DNA of 64,000 nt from Flavobacterium sp. 245 (lineage in GTDB: Bacteria > Bacteroidota > Bacteroidia > Flavobacteriales > Flavobacteriaceae): positions 1 to 64,000 of the forward strand of contig NZ_SNXB01000011.1 of NCBI RefSeq assembly GCF_004362055.1, given 5' to 3'. The notes under the pieces were generated by a model that saw nothing but the letters and a program-made list of their open reading frames with translations, ran no database searches and was not told the origin of the DNA. Within the stretch, counting starts at the first letter, position 1. Every line of letters begins with the position of its first letter. This document shows positions 7,556 through 16,884 of the stretch, one piece after another. The translations under genes were made by a program, and so were the position numbers.

Positions 7556-9523
7556 TTATTGGAAGAAATTCCAAACTAAACCAAATCGGATCACGAAGTC
7601 ACGATATGGATTATTAGGCGCTGCGTAATAATCATTTTTAGAAAAAGAAGAATTAAAATGCTCTGCTTTTAAATAAAAACGAGTTTGACGAATTCTTGCA
7701 TTTACAAAAAAATCGAAAGTCGCATAATTACCAATTTCTTTAGTGTTTTGAACAAAAAATTCTCCCACCACCGGATTGTAATCATTTCCGTAGTATTTCG
7801 TGAAATAATTAAAAACTAGCCCGGTTTGCATAAACAAAGCTTTCTTGAAAAAATAACTAGAATAATAAAGCGTATTTCTAGTCACAAAATCTGGCACATT
7901 TAAGATTAACTCAGACTGATCAACCTTTTGATACAATAGTGTATTATCAAAACCGAATCTTCCAAATTTAAACTCTTTACTCGCCTTTACAGAGAAATAA
8001 TTAATAACATTGCCGTACTGTGCAGGTTTAATTATTTGTGTGTAAACTAATTTCTCAGCCGGTTTCGAAACATCTGCAAAATATAAATGATCTTTTAAAA
8101 CAGAATACTGAACTTCTGCGTTTAACCAAGGCGTAAAAATATTAGCACCAAGCTGGTTTATTTTTTCATTTTTAAAATTATTCGACCAATTGTACTCTAC
8201 ATAACTGCTTTGGTACAAATTATAATTATTGTTTGGAAGCTTATTTATGTTTCTATATCTGAAATCGAACTGAATATCTTTGTTTAAATTGTATCTTAGT
8301 TTAGCATCTAAATCAGAAAGCGACTGATTTGTAATTGATCTAGTATACAAGAAACGTCCGTTCCATTTATTCTTCTGATATTCATATTGTCCTCCAACAT
8401 TATTAATTTGAAGAAATAAATTATCTGGAATAATATGCCCATCCTTTTTTACAATAATTCTATTATACTCATAGTTTGATCTGTAATCATCAATAAAAAA
8501 ATAGAATTTCCCTAAGAGCGAATTCTCATATGCAAGTCCTGCTTTGTTGTATAATTTTTCATAACGAGTTCGATCACTTATATTACTGGTAACATACGAT
8601 TCACCAAAACGTTCAACAGGTGTCGTATTTACATACGAAAGCACTGTTGGCTGTTTGTACTCGAAAAACTTATATTCATAATTAAACTGATGCGTTACAA
8701 ATAAATTATTATCACCATTTTTAGGGTTTATTCTAAATGCGTGATCAAAAAAGAAACGATGTCCTTTTAGCAAAGATTCTGCATCTGTTAGATATACCTG
8801 CAGACGCTGGCGGTTTTTAAAATCGGGATCCTCACTTTCAAAATCCGAAGGAGTGGTAATACCTCCATTTTCTTCATTCGTAACATCTTGATAAGTGACA
8901 TGAGCATTTAAAATATACCTTTTGTTTGTTGTAGCATAGCTTGTCGTAAATCTAAAATTACCTACACTCACTAATTGATTAATATAATTCCCTTCTGAAC
9001 GAAGGCCTCTGTAAGCAGCTGAAAAATTCAGATTTTTAGAGGTATTCAGCGTAATAAACGAATCTACATTTTGACCTTTATTTATAGTAGTGTTAAAGAA
9101 CAATTCTGTAAATGGAGTTGCTGCCGAGTAATATTTAATATCCGAAGGCTGCATATAATCAAAATGTTTTCCCGAAAAACCAATTTCAGGATAAGGCGAA
9201 AAACTTGTCAAACTATAATTCAACGTATTATAAGTTTGTCCTATGTTAGAAAATTCTAAAAGTCCAAAATTATCTTTGCGAAGGTAATTTTGTCTGTAAG
9301 CACTTTTTAATGTTAAAGAAGTATCAGCATAAGTAGTATCATGTTCTAAAGTGATAATCTGATATTGCTCGATTTTTGCAATTTTAGCTTTTTTCTTTTT
9401 TAGAGTATCTGTAATACTTGAATATTGAGTGTTCATATCCAAATTACTTTTAGAAGTGTTTTTTTCTTGAGAAAACAATAAGGCGGGCATTATTATTAGA
9501 TATAGAAAAAAGAGTATTCTCAT
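7556..9523 (-). CDS. Putative outer-membrane porin (Porin_10-like)
   Basis: The 655-residue protein has a signal peptide (MRILFFLYLIIMPALLFSQE, cleavage after about residue 19) and then long runs of alternating polar and aromatic residues ending in IRFGLVWNFFQ. A terminal Phe-containing strand is usual for beta-barrel outer-membrane proteins. The overall sequence matches the Bacteroidota putative porin family (Porin_10). Such proteins probably allow diffusion of small solutes; specificity is unknown. A well-formed promoter lies just upstream (9568-9602), so this gene probably heads the minus-strand run that continues to the PspC-like gene. Confidence 0.8.
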   Translation of the reverse strand: MRILFFLYLIIMPALLFSQEKNTSKSNLDMNTQYSSITDTLKKKKAKIAKIEQYQIITLEHDTTYADTSLTLKSAYRQNYLRKDNFGLLEFSNIGQTYNTLNYSLTSFSPYPEIGFSGKHFDYMQPSDIKYYSAATPFTELFFNTTINKGQNVDSFITLNTSKNLNFSAAYRGLRSEGNYINQLVSVGNFRFTTSYATTNKRYILNAHVTYQDVTNEENGGITTPSDFESEDPDFKNRQRLQVYLTDAESLLKGHRFFFDHAFRINPKNGDNNLFVTHQFNYEYKFFEYKQPTVLSYVNTTPVERFGESYVTSNISDRTRYEKLYNKAGLAYENSLLGKFYFFIDDYRSNYEYNRIIVKKDGHIIPDNLFLQINNVGGQYEYQKNKWNGRFLYTRSITNQSLSDLDAKLRYNLNKDIQFDFRYRNINKLPNNNYNLYQSSYVEYNWSNNFKNEKINQLGANIFTPWLNAEVQYSVLKDHLYFADVSKPAEKLVYTQIIKPAQYGNVINYFSVKASKEFKFGRFGFDNTLLYQKVDQSELILNVPDFVTRNTLYYSSYFFKKALFMQTGLVFNYFTKYYGNDYNPVVGEFFVQNTKEIGNYATFDFFVNARIRQTRFYLKAEHFNSSFSKNDYYAAPNNPYRDFVIRFGLVWNFFQ

Positions 9524-9567
9524 TTGATAGCTTTATATTGAAATTATATTCGACAGAATTAGTCAAG

Positions 9568-9602
9568 CAAAGGTAAAAGATAAAAACGTATAAAAAAACA
9601 AA
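9568..9602 (-). promoter_or_regulatory. Promoter of the putative porin gene
   Basis: Read on the minus strand, TTTG (9602-9599) is followed after 23 bp by TACCTTTG (9575-9568), an exact TAnnTTTG -7 box. The 26-bp spacing from TTG to -7 is the same as at the permease promoter. The porin start codon is 44 bp downstream. Confidence 0.7.
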
Positions 9603-9646
9603 TCAGTATGATTGAGAAGTTTTTATCACAATAAAATCAAAATAGA

Positions 9647-9680
9647 AAAACCCCCAATCAAAAAATGATTGAGGGTTTTA
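9647..9680 (-). terminator. Rho-independent terminator after susD
   Basis: A 14-bp stem with one mismatch (arms AAAACCCCCAATCA and TGATTGAGGGTTTT, loop AAAAA) lies 23 bp beyond the SusD stop codon. It has a T-run on the minus strand. Confidence 0.88.
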
Positions 9681-9703
9681 AAAAAATCAAAATATTTATT
9701 TTC

Positions 9704-11275
9704 TTACCATCCAGTATTTTGTTCGATACCTAGGTTAGTATTCATTTCTAATTGTGGTATTGGCCACAAGAATTTGAAATCAGTTCCTGGAACAGCAGCT
9801 ACAGGACGTGTAATTGTATAAGCAGCAGTTAAATCAAATGCAGCTACAGCAGGTACAGCATTAGCAACTTTTGAAGGAATACCGTCGATTGCAACAGATG
9901 CAATTGGATCACCTTGTAATCTGTGGATATCTGACCATCTACGTCCTTCTTGTAAGAACTCAATTCTTCTTTCTTTAAGAATTAAGCTTACCAAATCCGC
10001 TTGAGTAGCATATGATGCTGCAGTATAAGCCTGAGTTGCAGGATTTGCTAACGATCTATTTCTAATAGAGTTCAACAAAGTTAAAGCAGCTGGCAAGTTA
10101 GCTGAAGATAAACGAGCTTGAGCTTCAGCCATGTTTAAAACAACCTCAGCATATCTGATAACTGGAGCTGGATCTGTCATGTTAGTAACATCATAATACT
10201 TGTTAGTATATTTAATTCCAGATGCTGTATAAATGAATTTTCCGTTCTCTCTACGTTTGTCATCAGACAACCATTGAGAATCTCTCCAAAGAATTGGACT
10301 AATACAAACTAAAGCTCTGTTTTTTAATACACTTGCTAAAGCAGCATTAACCTGAGGGTTCATTGTAGATGTATGTACAATAGAGAAAATAGATTCAGTA
10401 TTACCAACATTAGCAGCAAAAGGAGTATATGGATCTGCAGTCAATGCGTAACGTCCATTCAATTTTGTTCCTTCAGCAATAACGTTTGCCCAGTCTCTTT
10501 TTTGAAGATAAACTCTAGTTTTGAAAGCGATTGCTGCAGATTTTGTAGCTCTACCAATACTATTAATAGAAGCACCAGCACCAGCACCAGTAGCAGCAAT
10601 TAATTTTTCAGCATCATTTAAATCTGCTAAAACTTTAGTATAACATTCAGCAACAGTATTTCTTGGTTTATTATCTTCAGAAATTAATTCTGCAGCTGTA
10701 TTAACACCTACTTCTCTATAGATAACTCCAGGGTGAGTAGCACCAGCTGTAAAGTTATATGGTCTTGCAAAATAAGTAAGCAATTCAAAATGAGTGATTG
10801 CTCTTAAAAATTTAGCCTGTCCAATATAATCATCTGCAACAGCCTGTGTAATAACACCTTTTGCTACAGCATCTGTTGTTCCTTCGATCATAAGGTTACA
10901 TCTGTTGATTAATTTGTAACCATCAACCCAGTAGAAAACGTTGTTAGCAGTTGTTGCATCATAAGTTGCAGTATAAGTCAATTGGTAAAAAGTTGCCATG
11001 TTAACAACATCTTCTCCTCTTGCCTCTCCTTGCTCAACAAACGCAGCACCCCATACATACCCTCTACCACCATTTGTTGATGTTGAGTTGTACATACCAA
11101 TAGCCGCCGCATTGTAAACACCCGACATATAAGATTGAATTAATGAAGGTGTTGAAAAAGCTTTTGCGTCCGAAATATTGTTTACTGGTTCTAAATCCAA
11201 TAGTTTTTCTTCTGTACATGAGCTCATCCCGAGTACAACTACAGAAAGTAGAATTGTTTTAAATATATTTTTCAT
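9704..11275 (-). CDS. SusD/RagB family nutrient-binding outer-membrane lipoprotein
   Basis: The 523-residue protein has a lipoprotein signal ending in the lipobox LGMSSC (Cys20) followed by TEEKLLDLEP, the typical SusD start. The middle contains TPR-like helices, and RYAEVVLNMAEAQARL plus LLNSIRNR...LILKERRIEFLQEGRRWSDI are hallmark SusD/RagB C-terminal motifs. It should form the surface lid that captures a glycan, peptide or other nutrient for the SusC channel encoded 11 bp upstream. No glycoside hydrolase, peptidase or regulator gene adjoins the pair, so the substrate cannot be inferred. A strong terminator follows. Confidence 0.95.
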   Translation of the reverse strand: MKNIFKTILLSVVVLGMSSCTEEKLLDLEPVNNISDAKAFSTPSLIQSYMSGVYNAAAIGMYNSTSTNGGRGYVWGAAFVEQGEARGEDVVNMATFYQLTYTATYDATTANNVFYWVDGYKLINRCNLMIEGTTDAVAKGVITQAVADDYIGQAKFLRAITHFELLTYFARPYNFTAGATHPGVIYREVGVNTAAELISEDNKPRNTVAECYTKVLADLNDAEKLIAATGAGAGASINSIGRATKSAAIAFKTRVYLQKRDWANVIAEGTKLNGRYALTADPYTPFAANVGNTESIFSIVHTSTMNPQVNAALASVLKNRALVCISPILWRDSQWLSDDKRRENGKFIYTASGIKYTNKYYDVTNMTDPAPVIRYAEVVLNMAEAQARLSSANLPAALTLLNSIRNRSLANPATQAYTAASYATQADLVSLILKERRIEFLQEGRRWSDIHRLQGDPIASVAIDGIPSKVANAVPAVAAFDLTAAYTITRPVAAVPGTDFKFLWPIPQLEMNTNLGIEQNTGW

Positions 11276-11286
11276 ATGTGTTTTTA

Positions 11287-14200
11287 TTATAAACTTACAT
11301 TTATACCCATTGAGATAACTTTAGAACGTGGAGTTCCGTTAACATCAACTCCAGACGTTTCCATTTCAGGATTGATACCTTTGTAATCTGAAATTAACCA
11401 GATGTTTTGTCCTTGAAGAAAAACTCTAAAGTTATCAACTCCAATTTTCTCCATTACAGATTTAGGTAATGTGTAACCTAAACTAATGTTGTCAAGTGAG
11501 ATAAAATCACCTTTTTCAACGAAACGAGTTGAAGCACTTCCTGAAAGGTTAGTAAATGTATTTGAACTTGCGTATAATCTTGGTGTCCATCCGTCTCCAG
11601 GATTATCAACACTTTGCCATCTTCCTAAAATTTCAGTTCCATTGTTGTTGAAGTTTTGGTTCATTAACTCTCTTCTTGTAGAGTTAAAGATTTTATTTCC
11701 TCCACTGAATCTAAACATGAAACCAAAATCAAGATTTTTGTATTTCATAGTAGATGAAACTGATCCAAAATATGTTGGCAATGTATTACCTAAGATAGAT
11801 TTATCAGCAGTTACTAAAGAAGACTGGCTAGCAGCATTCATAGCAGCACCTGGGTTAGCAGGATCAAATGTGTAATATAATGAATTATTAAGATTTCCTT
11901 GTACTAATGTACCATTTGCTTTATAGTAAACTGGGTTACCATTTGCTTTGTTAACACCCCAGTATTTAAACCCGTATAAAGAGTTGATTGACTCACCTTG
12001 TCTGATAATAATATTTGGAGCAATGTTTGTATCTGTAGAAGAACCTCCTACGATATCTTGTCCATCAACTAAACCAGTAACTTCGTTTTTAGATAATGTT
12101 AAGTTAGAAGAAACATCCCAAGTAAAGTTTTCATTGTTAATCGCTTTGAACGATACAGCAAACTCATATCCTTGATTGTACATTTTACCAATGTTAGTAT
12201 TAACAACACCACCATTAACACCAGGAACACCTAGAGAAGGATCTACTGGAGCCGCTAAAACGATTCCATCAATATCATTTTTGTAGTAATCAAACTGTAA
12301 AGTCAAACGATTATCTAAGAAACCGAAATCAGCACCAAAGTCAACTTTGTTACTAGTTTCCCATTGTAATACGTTGTTACCAAATTGAGAATATCCAATA
12401 CCGTTTGCACCACCATAAGGAGAACCAACAGTAAGACCTTTAGCTGGATAAGCAATTCCACCTAATACATCAACGTTACCAACTTCAGAGTAAGATCCTC
12501 TTAATTTGAAATCAGAAACTACTTTACTAATTCCTTGCATAAAGTTTTCTTTAGAAACTGTCCAACCTGCAGAAACTCCAGGGAAGTTATGCCATCTAAC
12601 ATCTTTCTCATATTGAGAAATTCCGTCACGTCTGATCGATCCTTGAATAAAGTATTTTTCTTTATAGTTATAAGTAACACGACCTAAGTAAGAAATAATT
12701 CCTTTTTCAGTAACACCTCCACCAGCATCTTTAGTGTTGAAAGTATTAGATACTAAATTCTTATCAAAATAATCACTTAATAAATCACTTCCTTGACCCC
12801 ATAAAACTTGGCTTCTAGATTTTTGGTATTCAGCAACTCCAGTTACACCTAAGTTGTGATCTTCAGCAAAAGTATGCTTGTAATTCAAGATATTTTGCCA
12901 GTTCCATCTCATAAGATCTGTGTTATCTTGATATAATGTTCCGTTTACTCCACGTCCATCACCATGAACTGGATTCCAATAGTACATACCATCTGTTGAA
13001 GCATTATCAGCACCTACTTGTAATTTAAAACTTAAATCAGAAGTAATTTTTGCGTTAGCATACGTGTTGAATAAAATTCTCGTTGTATTTGACTGATATT
13101 TGTTGTGATCAAGAACATACATAATGTTAGTGATATTATCTCCTACAGGAGCTAAGTTATCCCATTGACCTACAGTTGCATTATTTGATGAAAGGTTATA
13201 TCCTGTTGGATCTAACGGATCATAAATTGGAGTATTAGGCAATTGTCTGATTGTATTAAAGATATTTCCAGACAATCCACTTGCATTACTATTCAAACCA
13301 TTGATTTCAGTTCTGTTCACATTTATGTTTGTACCCATACTTAACCATTTATTGATTTCTTGATCAATATTAGCTCTTATGCTGTACTTTTTCATGCTGT
13401 TAGACAAGTTGATACCTTCTAACTCTGAATATCCTAAAGATAAATAGTATTTTGTTTTATCAGAACCTCCGCTGAAGTTAAGATTGTGCGTCATTTGAGG
13501 AGCATTTCTTAAAACTGCTGATTGCCAATCTGTATTGAATGTACTTCCAACAGCCCAAGGAGTTTGTCCTGCATTTGTTCTTTTCTCGTTAGAGATTACC
13601 AAGAAATCTGGAGTTTCTAACACATTGTATGTTTTAGCAGCACTAGCAACACCTAAAACACTTGAGTAGTTTACCTTTAAAGTCCCTTTTTTTCCTGTTT
13701 TAGTTGTAATCAAAATTACACCGTTAGCAGCTCTAGAACCATAAATCGCTGTAGCAGCACCATCCTTCAATACGTCGAAAGACTCGATATCTTCTGGGTT
13801 AATATCTGCAAGACCATTTGTAGATGTAGCACCTCCAATATCACCTGAATAAATTGGAACACCATCAACAACAATTAATGGATCATTAACACCAGAAATA
13901 GTAGAAATACCTCTAATTCTAATTTTTGGAGCAGCTCCAATAAGACCTGTGTTAGTTAAAACCTGAACTCCAGTTGCTCTACCTGCTAAAACACCTTCAA
14001 AAGATGGAGTTACTAAGTTAGCGATGTCTTTTCCAGAAATTTTAGAAATAGAACCTGTAACTTCTTTTCTTTTCTGAACACCGTAACCTACTACTACTAC
14101 TTCATTCATTAATTGTGCCTCAGACTCCAACTCCACATTAACTGTGTTTGAAGTTCCAACAGTTACAGTTTTGTTATTCATACCTACATATGAAAAAACT

Positions 14201-14409
14201 AAAACATCTCCTGTTTTCGCTTTTACAGAATAACTTCCGTCAAAATCTGTCTGAGTACTAACTTTTGTTCCTTTAACAAGAACATTTACTCCTGGAATAA
14301 CACCTGTTTTATCAGATACCTTTCCAGTAACAGTTTTCTCTTGAGCGAAAGAAAACTGCATAGATAACGCTACAAGGAGCGTAAAAATCCATTTAAATTT
14401 TAATTTCAT
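11287..14409 (-). CDS. SusC/RagA family TonB-linked outer-membrane transporter
   Basis: The 1040-residue protein has a signal peptide (cut after about residue 22, ...FSFAQE) and a CarboxypepD-regulatory-like domain (about 24-100, ending VGMNNKTVTVG). A TonB-like segment with EVVVVGYGVQKRKEVTGS and the plug (about 120-235) follow; the plug includes the SusC signature INPEDIESFDVLKDGAATAIYG in overlapping form. The rest is a 22-strand-type barrel. It imports the ligand delivered by SusD using proton-motive force through TonB. It is the first gene of the susCD unit, with a 555-bp upstream spacer. No clear TAnnTTTG box was found upstream, so the promoter is unassigned. Confidence 0.95.
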   Translation of the reverse strand: MKLKFKWIFTLLVALSMQFSFAQEKTVTGKVSDKTGVIPGVNVLVKGTKVSTQTDFDGSYSVKAKTGDVLVFSYVGMNNKTVTVGTSNTVNVELESEAQLMNEVVVVGYGVQKRKEVTGSISKISGKDIANLVTPSFEGVLAGRATGVQVLTNTGLIGAAPKIRIRGISTISGVNDPLIVVDGVPIYSGDIGGATSTNGLADINPEDIESFDVLKDGAATAIYGSRAANGVILITTKTGKKGTLKVNYSSVLGVASAAKTYNVLETPDFLVISNEKRTNAGQTPWAVGSTFNTDWQSAVLRNAPQMTHNLNFSGGSDKTKYYLSLGYSELEGINLSNSMKKYSIRANIDQEINKWLSMGTNINVNRTEINGLNSNASGLSGNIFNTIRQLPNTPIYDPLDPTGYNLSSNNATVGQWDNLAPVGDNITNIMYVLDHNKYQSNTTRILFNTYANAKITSDLSFKLQVGADNASTDGMYYWNPVHGDGRGVNGTLYQDNTDLMRWNWQNILNYKHTFAEDHNLGVTGVAEYQKSRSQVLWGQGSDLLSDYFDKNLVSNTFNTKDAGGGVTEKGIISYLGRVTYNYKEKYFIQGSIRRDGISQYEKDVRWHNFPGVSAGWTVSKENFMQGISKVVSDFKLRGSYSEVGNVDVLGGIAYPAKGLTVGSPYGGANGIGYSQFGNNVLQWETSNKVDFGADFGFLDNRLTLQFDYYKNDIDGIVLAAPVDPSLGVPGVNGGVVNTNIGKMYNQGYEFAVSFKAINNENFTWDVSSNLTLSKNEVTGLVDGQDIVGGSSTDTNIAPNIIIRQGESINSLYGFKYWGVNKANGNPVYYKANGTLVQGNLNNSLYYTFDPANPGAAMNAASQSSLVTADKSILGNTLPTYFGSVSSTMKYKNLDFGFMFRFSGGNKIFNSTRRELMNQNFNNNGTEILGRWQSVDNPGDGWTPRLYASSNTFTNLSGSASTRFVEKGDFISLDNISLGYTLPKSVMEKIGVDNFRVFLQGQNIWLISDYKGINPEMETSGVDVNGTPRSKVISMGINVSL

Positions 14410-14965
14410 TTTAATTTATTTTGAATTAGTATGCGACAAACATCTTAATTATTTCTTAAAATAACAAACTATTTCAACTTAAATTTCGTTAAGATTATTA
14501 ACAAAAGCTTAATACATTCCCCTAAAATATAACTATTTCAAACTTTAAATACTATTTTTCTTTCAAAAAAAGCAAAAAATGCAGTATTTTAAACATCAAA
14601 ACTTTAGTAAATTTTAACATTTAAGAAAATCAAATAGTTAAACTCATAAAAAACCCTAATATCTTTTATTAAGTTCGTTAAATTGCTTGTTTTTTTTGAA
14701 CTTTTGATAAAAACAAGCACTAAATAGCGAAAAACATCGATTTTTTTCAAGTTTTTTGAATAATTGCTACCAAAAAATTCAAAAAAAAACGCTTAATACC
14801 TAAAATTATTAAGAGAAAGTGTAAAAAATCAGAATTATAACCGTGAAAATTAAGGCTAAACCATTAAAAACAAAAGCAATTTTGAAGTAATAGCAGCGAA
14901 TATCAATCGACATTTTATCAATTTGCAGAAATTTTATAATCTTTGCCATGTAAAAAGCTTAAAAA
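14410..14965. other. Long divergent spacer between susC and rnhB
   Basis: This 556-bp, very A+T-rich region holds no substantial ORF, repeat array or strong hairpin. A TATAATCTTTG sequence (14935-14945) resembles a -7 box for rnhB but has one extra base against TAnnTTTG. A 46-codon minus-strand ORF (14809-14949) is listed separately. Confidence 0.5.
14809..14949 (-). CDS. Possible small membrane protein (46 codons)
   Basis: On the minus strand an ATG at 14949-14947 opens a 46-codon frame. It begins MAKIIKFLQIDKMSIDIRCY and ends with the hydrophobic stretch GLALIFTVIILIFYTFS, which could span a membrane once. It is divergent from rnhB and upstream of susC. Evidence is only the open frame and its hydrophobic end. 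A+T-rich DNA easily makes such frames, so this is a candidate rather than a firm gene. Confidence 0.25.
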   Translation of the reverse strand: MAKIIKFLQIDKMSIDIRCYYFKIAFVFNGLALIFTVIILIFYTFS

Positions 14966-15628
14966 ATGCTCGAAAAGAATTTCTCAGGATTTATTTTAGA
15001 AACCGGAACTGACGAGGCAGGACGAGGATGCCTTGCCGGACCAGTAACTGCAGCGGCGATAATTCTGCCTCAAGATTTTGAAAATCAAATTTTAAATGAC
15101 AGTAAGCAATTGTCCGAAAAAACAAGAGCGCTTTTAAAACCAATTATTGAACAGCAAGCAGTTTGCTTTGCAGTTACACATTTGTTTCCTGACGAGATTG
15201 ACGAAATAAATATTTTAAATGCATCAATGAAAGGAATGCAGGAATGCATTTTAAAATTAAAGCATGTTCCTGAATATATTATTGTAGATGGCAACCGTTC
15301 GCTAAATGCAAAACTTGGACTTAAAAATACTTTTGGAAAACAATTTTCTGCATCTGAAATTGAAATCTTAAAATCAATTCCAAATCAAAGTATTATTAAA
15401 GGTGATGCTAAATATTTAAGCATTGCTGCAGCCTCTATTTTGGCAAAAACTTATCGAGATGAATATATGGATCAAATTCATGAAGAATTTCCAATGTACA
15501 ATTGGAAACAAAACAAAGGCTATCCAACTAAAGAACATCGGGAAGCAATAAAAAAATACGGAACTACAAAATATCACCGTATGAGTTTTAGGCTTTTGCC
15601 GGAACAGCTCACTCTAGATTTTAATTAA
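14966..15628 (+). CDS. rnhB: Ribonuclease HII
   Basis: The 220-residue product is RNase HII, which cuts the RNA strand of RNA-DNA hybrids and removes misincorporated ribonucleotides from DNA. The GTDEAGRGCLAGPV motif supplies D16 and E17, IIVDGN supplies D108, and the IIKGDAKYLSIAAASILAK block supplies D147: a complete DEDD metal site. Length is normal for the family. The start is the first ATG after a stop-rich spacer. The gene is monocistronic and ends at a bidirectional terminator. Confidence 0.96.
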   Translation: MLEKNFSGFILETGTDEAGRGCLAGPVTAAAIILPQDFENQILNDSKQLSEKTRALLKPIIEQQAVCFAVTHLFPDEIDEINILNASMKGMQECILKLKHVPEYIIVDGNRSLNAKLGLKNTFGKQFSASEIEILKSIPNQSIIKGDAKYLSIAAASILAKTYRDEYMDQIHEEFPMYNWKQNKGYPTKEHREAIKKYGTTKYHRMSFRLLPEQLTLDFN

Positions 15629-15629
15629 A

Positions 15630-15669
15630 AAAAGTGACCTACATATAGGTATATATGTAAGTCACTTTT
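15630..15669. terminator. Bidirectional terminator, rnhB / NTF2-like gene
   Basis: Nine pairs (AAAAGTGAC with GTCACTTTT), one C/A mismatch and seven more pairs (TACATAT with ATATGTA) form the stem, with a six-base loop. It is located between convergent genes. Confidence 0.88.
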
Positions 15670-15691
15670 AAGTATTGAATAGCTAAACTTA

Positions 15692-16543
15692 CTACTTCTT
15701 GCTTTTCAAGAATTCAGCAAATTGTTTTGTATCATAATAGAATGGTCTTACTGCAGTAATTTTTCCATTTTTCAAATCGAAATGTTCTGAAATTGGCATA
15801 GAAAGTGTCTTGCCTGATTTCTTTGATTTGCAATTTATCGTGAAATAAATAATCACTTCATTTTTTGAAGCATCGCTAAAATAAACTGGTTCTTTCTCTA
15901 TCTGTAATTCAAAAAATTCAGCTGATTTTTCAAACATTTTTTTCCATTCTACATAACCCACAAAATTTCCTCCGTATGGCAATCCTGTGGCTTGAGTATA
16001 AACTGCTCCATCTTCAATTAATGTTGCCATAGTATCAAAATCTCTTGTTTTAAAAAGGCATTCATAATACTTTGCAACCACTTTAAAATTATCAGCTTCA
16101 AGGTTTTTTAAAACATCTGCTTCAGACAAGGTAACTTCAGTATCCCAAAAACCAATGACTTTGCTTACTTGCCCTTTTCCATTTAATCGGGCAAAATCAC
16201 GGCCAGCCATCACCAATTTATTTTTAGAATCCAGTATTTTCCACTCCCACGTAACATAGTTGTCTTTCACGATTTTTGTACCAGAAGTCAAAACCGCATC
16301 GGGAACTTTTTTATAAAACTCATTGATCACATTATTCAAAGCCACAGCGCCTTTTATAGATGCTGAAGGATCTTCAAAAGTACTGTCGTCCAACCAAATT
16401 GATTTAATCAATTTCAGTCGCACGTCACTGTTTTTTTCTTGCCAGGCTTTTTCGTAAATCGTAACGGGATATAATTTATCTTTCTTTTGAGCAAAGAGGC
16501 CATTAAGCATGAAAAGGAAGCAAAGGAAGTAAAGTTTTCTCAT
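15692..16543 (-). CDS. Secreted protein with two NTF2/SnoaL-like domains
   Basis: The 283-residue protein has a signal peptide (MRKLYFLCFLFMLNGLFAQ). Two cone-shaped NTF2/SnoaL-like domains follow, at about residues 28-145 and 155-277. Both show the family pattern: a helical start with a Trp/Phe-rich segment, then WEWKILD...GRDFARLNGKGQVSKVIGFW in the first and SEHFDLKNGKITAVRPFYYD in the second. NTF2-like folds bind small hydrophobic ligands or act as isomerases; no specific activity can be assigned. It is probably periplasmic. A -7-like box (CAAATTTA on plus, 16588-16595) lies 45 bp upstream of the start, without a clear -33. Confidence 0.75.
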   Translation of the reverse strand: MRKLYFLCFLFMLNGLFAQKKDKLYPVTIYEKAWQEKNSDVRLKLIKSIWLDDSTFEDPSASIKGAVALNNVINEFYKKVPDAVLTSGTKIVKDNYVTWEWKILDSKNKLVMAGRDFARLNGKGQVSKVIGFWDTEVTLSEADVLKNLEADNFKVVAKYYECLFKTRDFDTMATLIEDGAVYTQATGLPYGGNFVGYVEWKKMFEKSAEFFELQIEKEPVYFSDASKNEVIIYFTINCKSKKSGKTLSMPISEHFDLKNGKITAVRPFYYDTKQFAEFLKSKK

Positions 16544-16884
16544 AAATTATTTAGGTTAGATGATATTGAATCTTAAAAGTATAAACCCAAATTTAGCACA
16601 AATACGGCAGAAATTTACATTTGAGCAGTAATTTGCCATCCATTCAAAATCTTGCCTATTAAGAAAGTATTTTTTCATTTTTGAATAAAATTACTTCGAA
16701 AAATAAAATTCTGTTTAAAACTGAAGCTTATTGAATAAAATTTAAATGTAGTATTAGACAAGGAAATCAATCTGATTATCGCGAAAACAAAGGGAAAATA
16801 AAATATAAATGCTGAAGAAAACAATTTTAAAATAGTTGTTTTCTTCAGCATTATTAAATCTTATTTTTTTTTGAGAAGTTAATT
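16544..16884. other. Intergenic region, NTF2-like gene to lipB
   Basis: This 341-bp spacer contains a minus-strand -7-like box at 16588-16595 and the lipB terminator hairpin at 16808-16852. Nothing else was recognised. Confidence 0.55.
16808..16852 (-). terminator. Terminator hairpin after lipB
   Basis: A perfect 17-bp stem (arms AATGCTGAAGAAAACAA and TTGTTTTCTTCAGCATT) has an 11-base A+T loop. It lies 32 bp past the lipB stop, with T-rich sequence after it on the minus strand. Confidence 0.8.

Noticed and set aside
14410..14965. Riboswitch or other structured leader before susC
   Set aside because: No strong stems or known motif could be drawn; A+T content is too high for confident pairing by eye.
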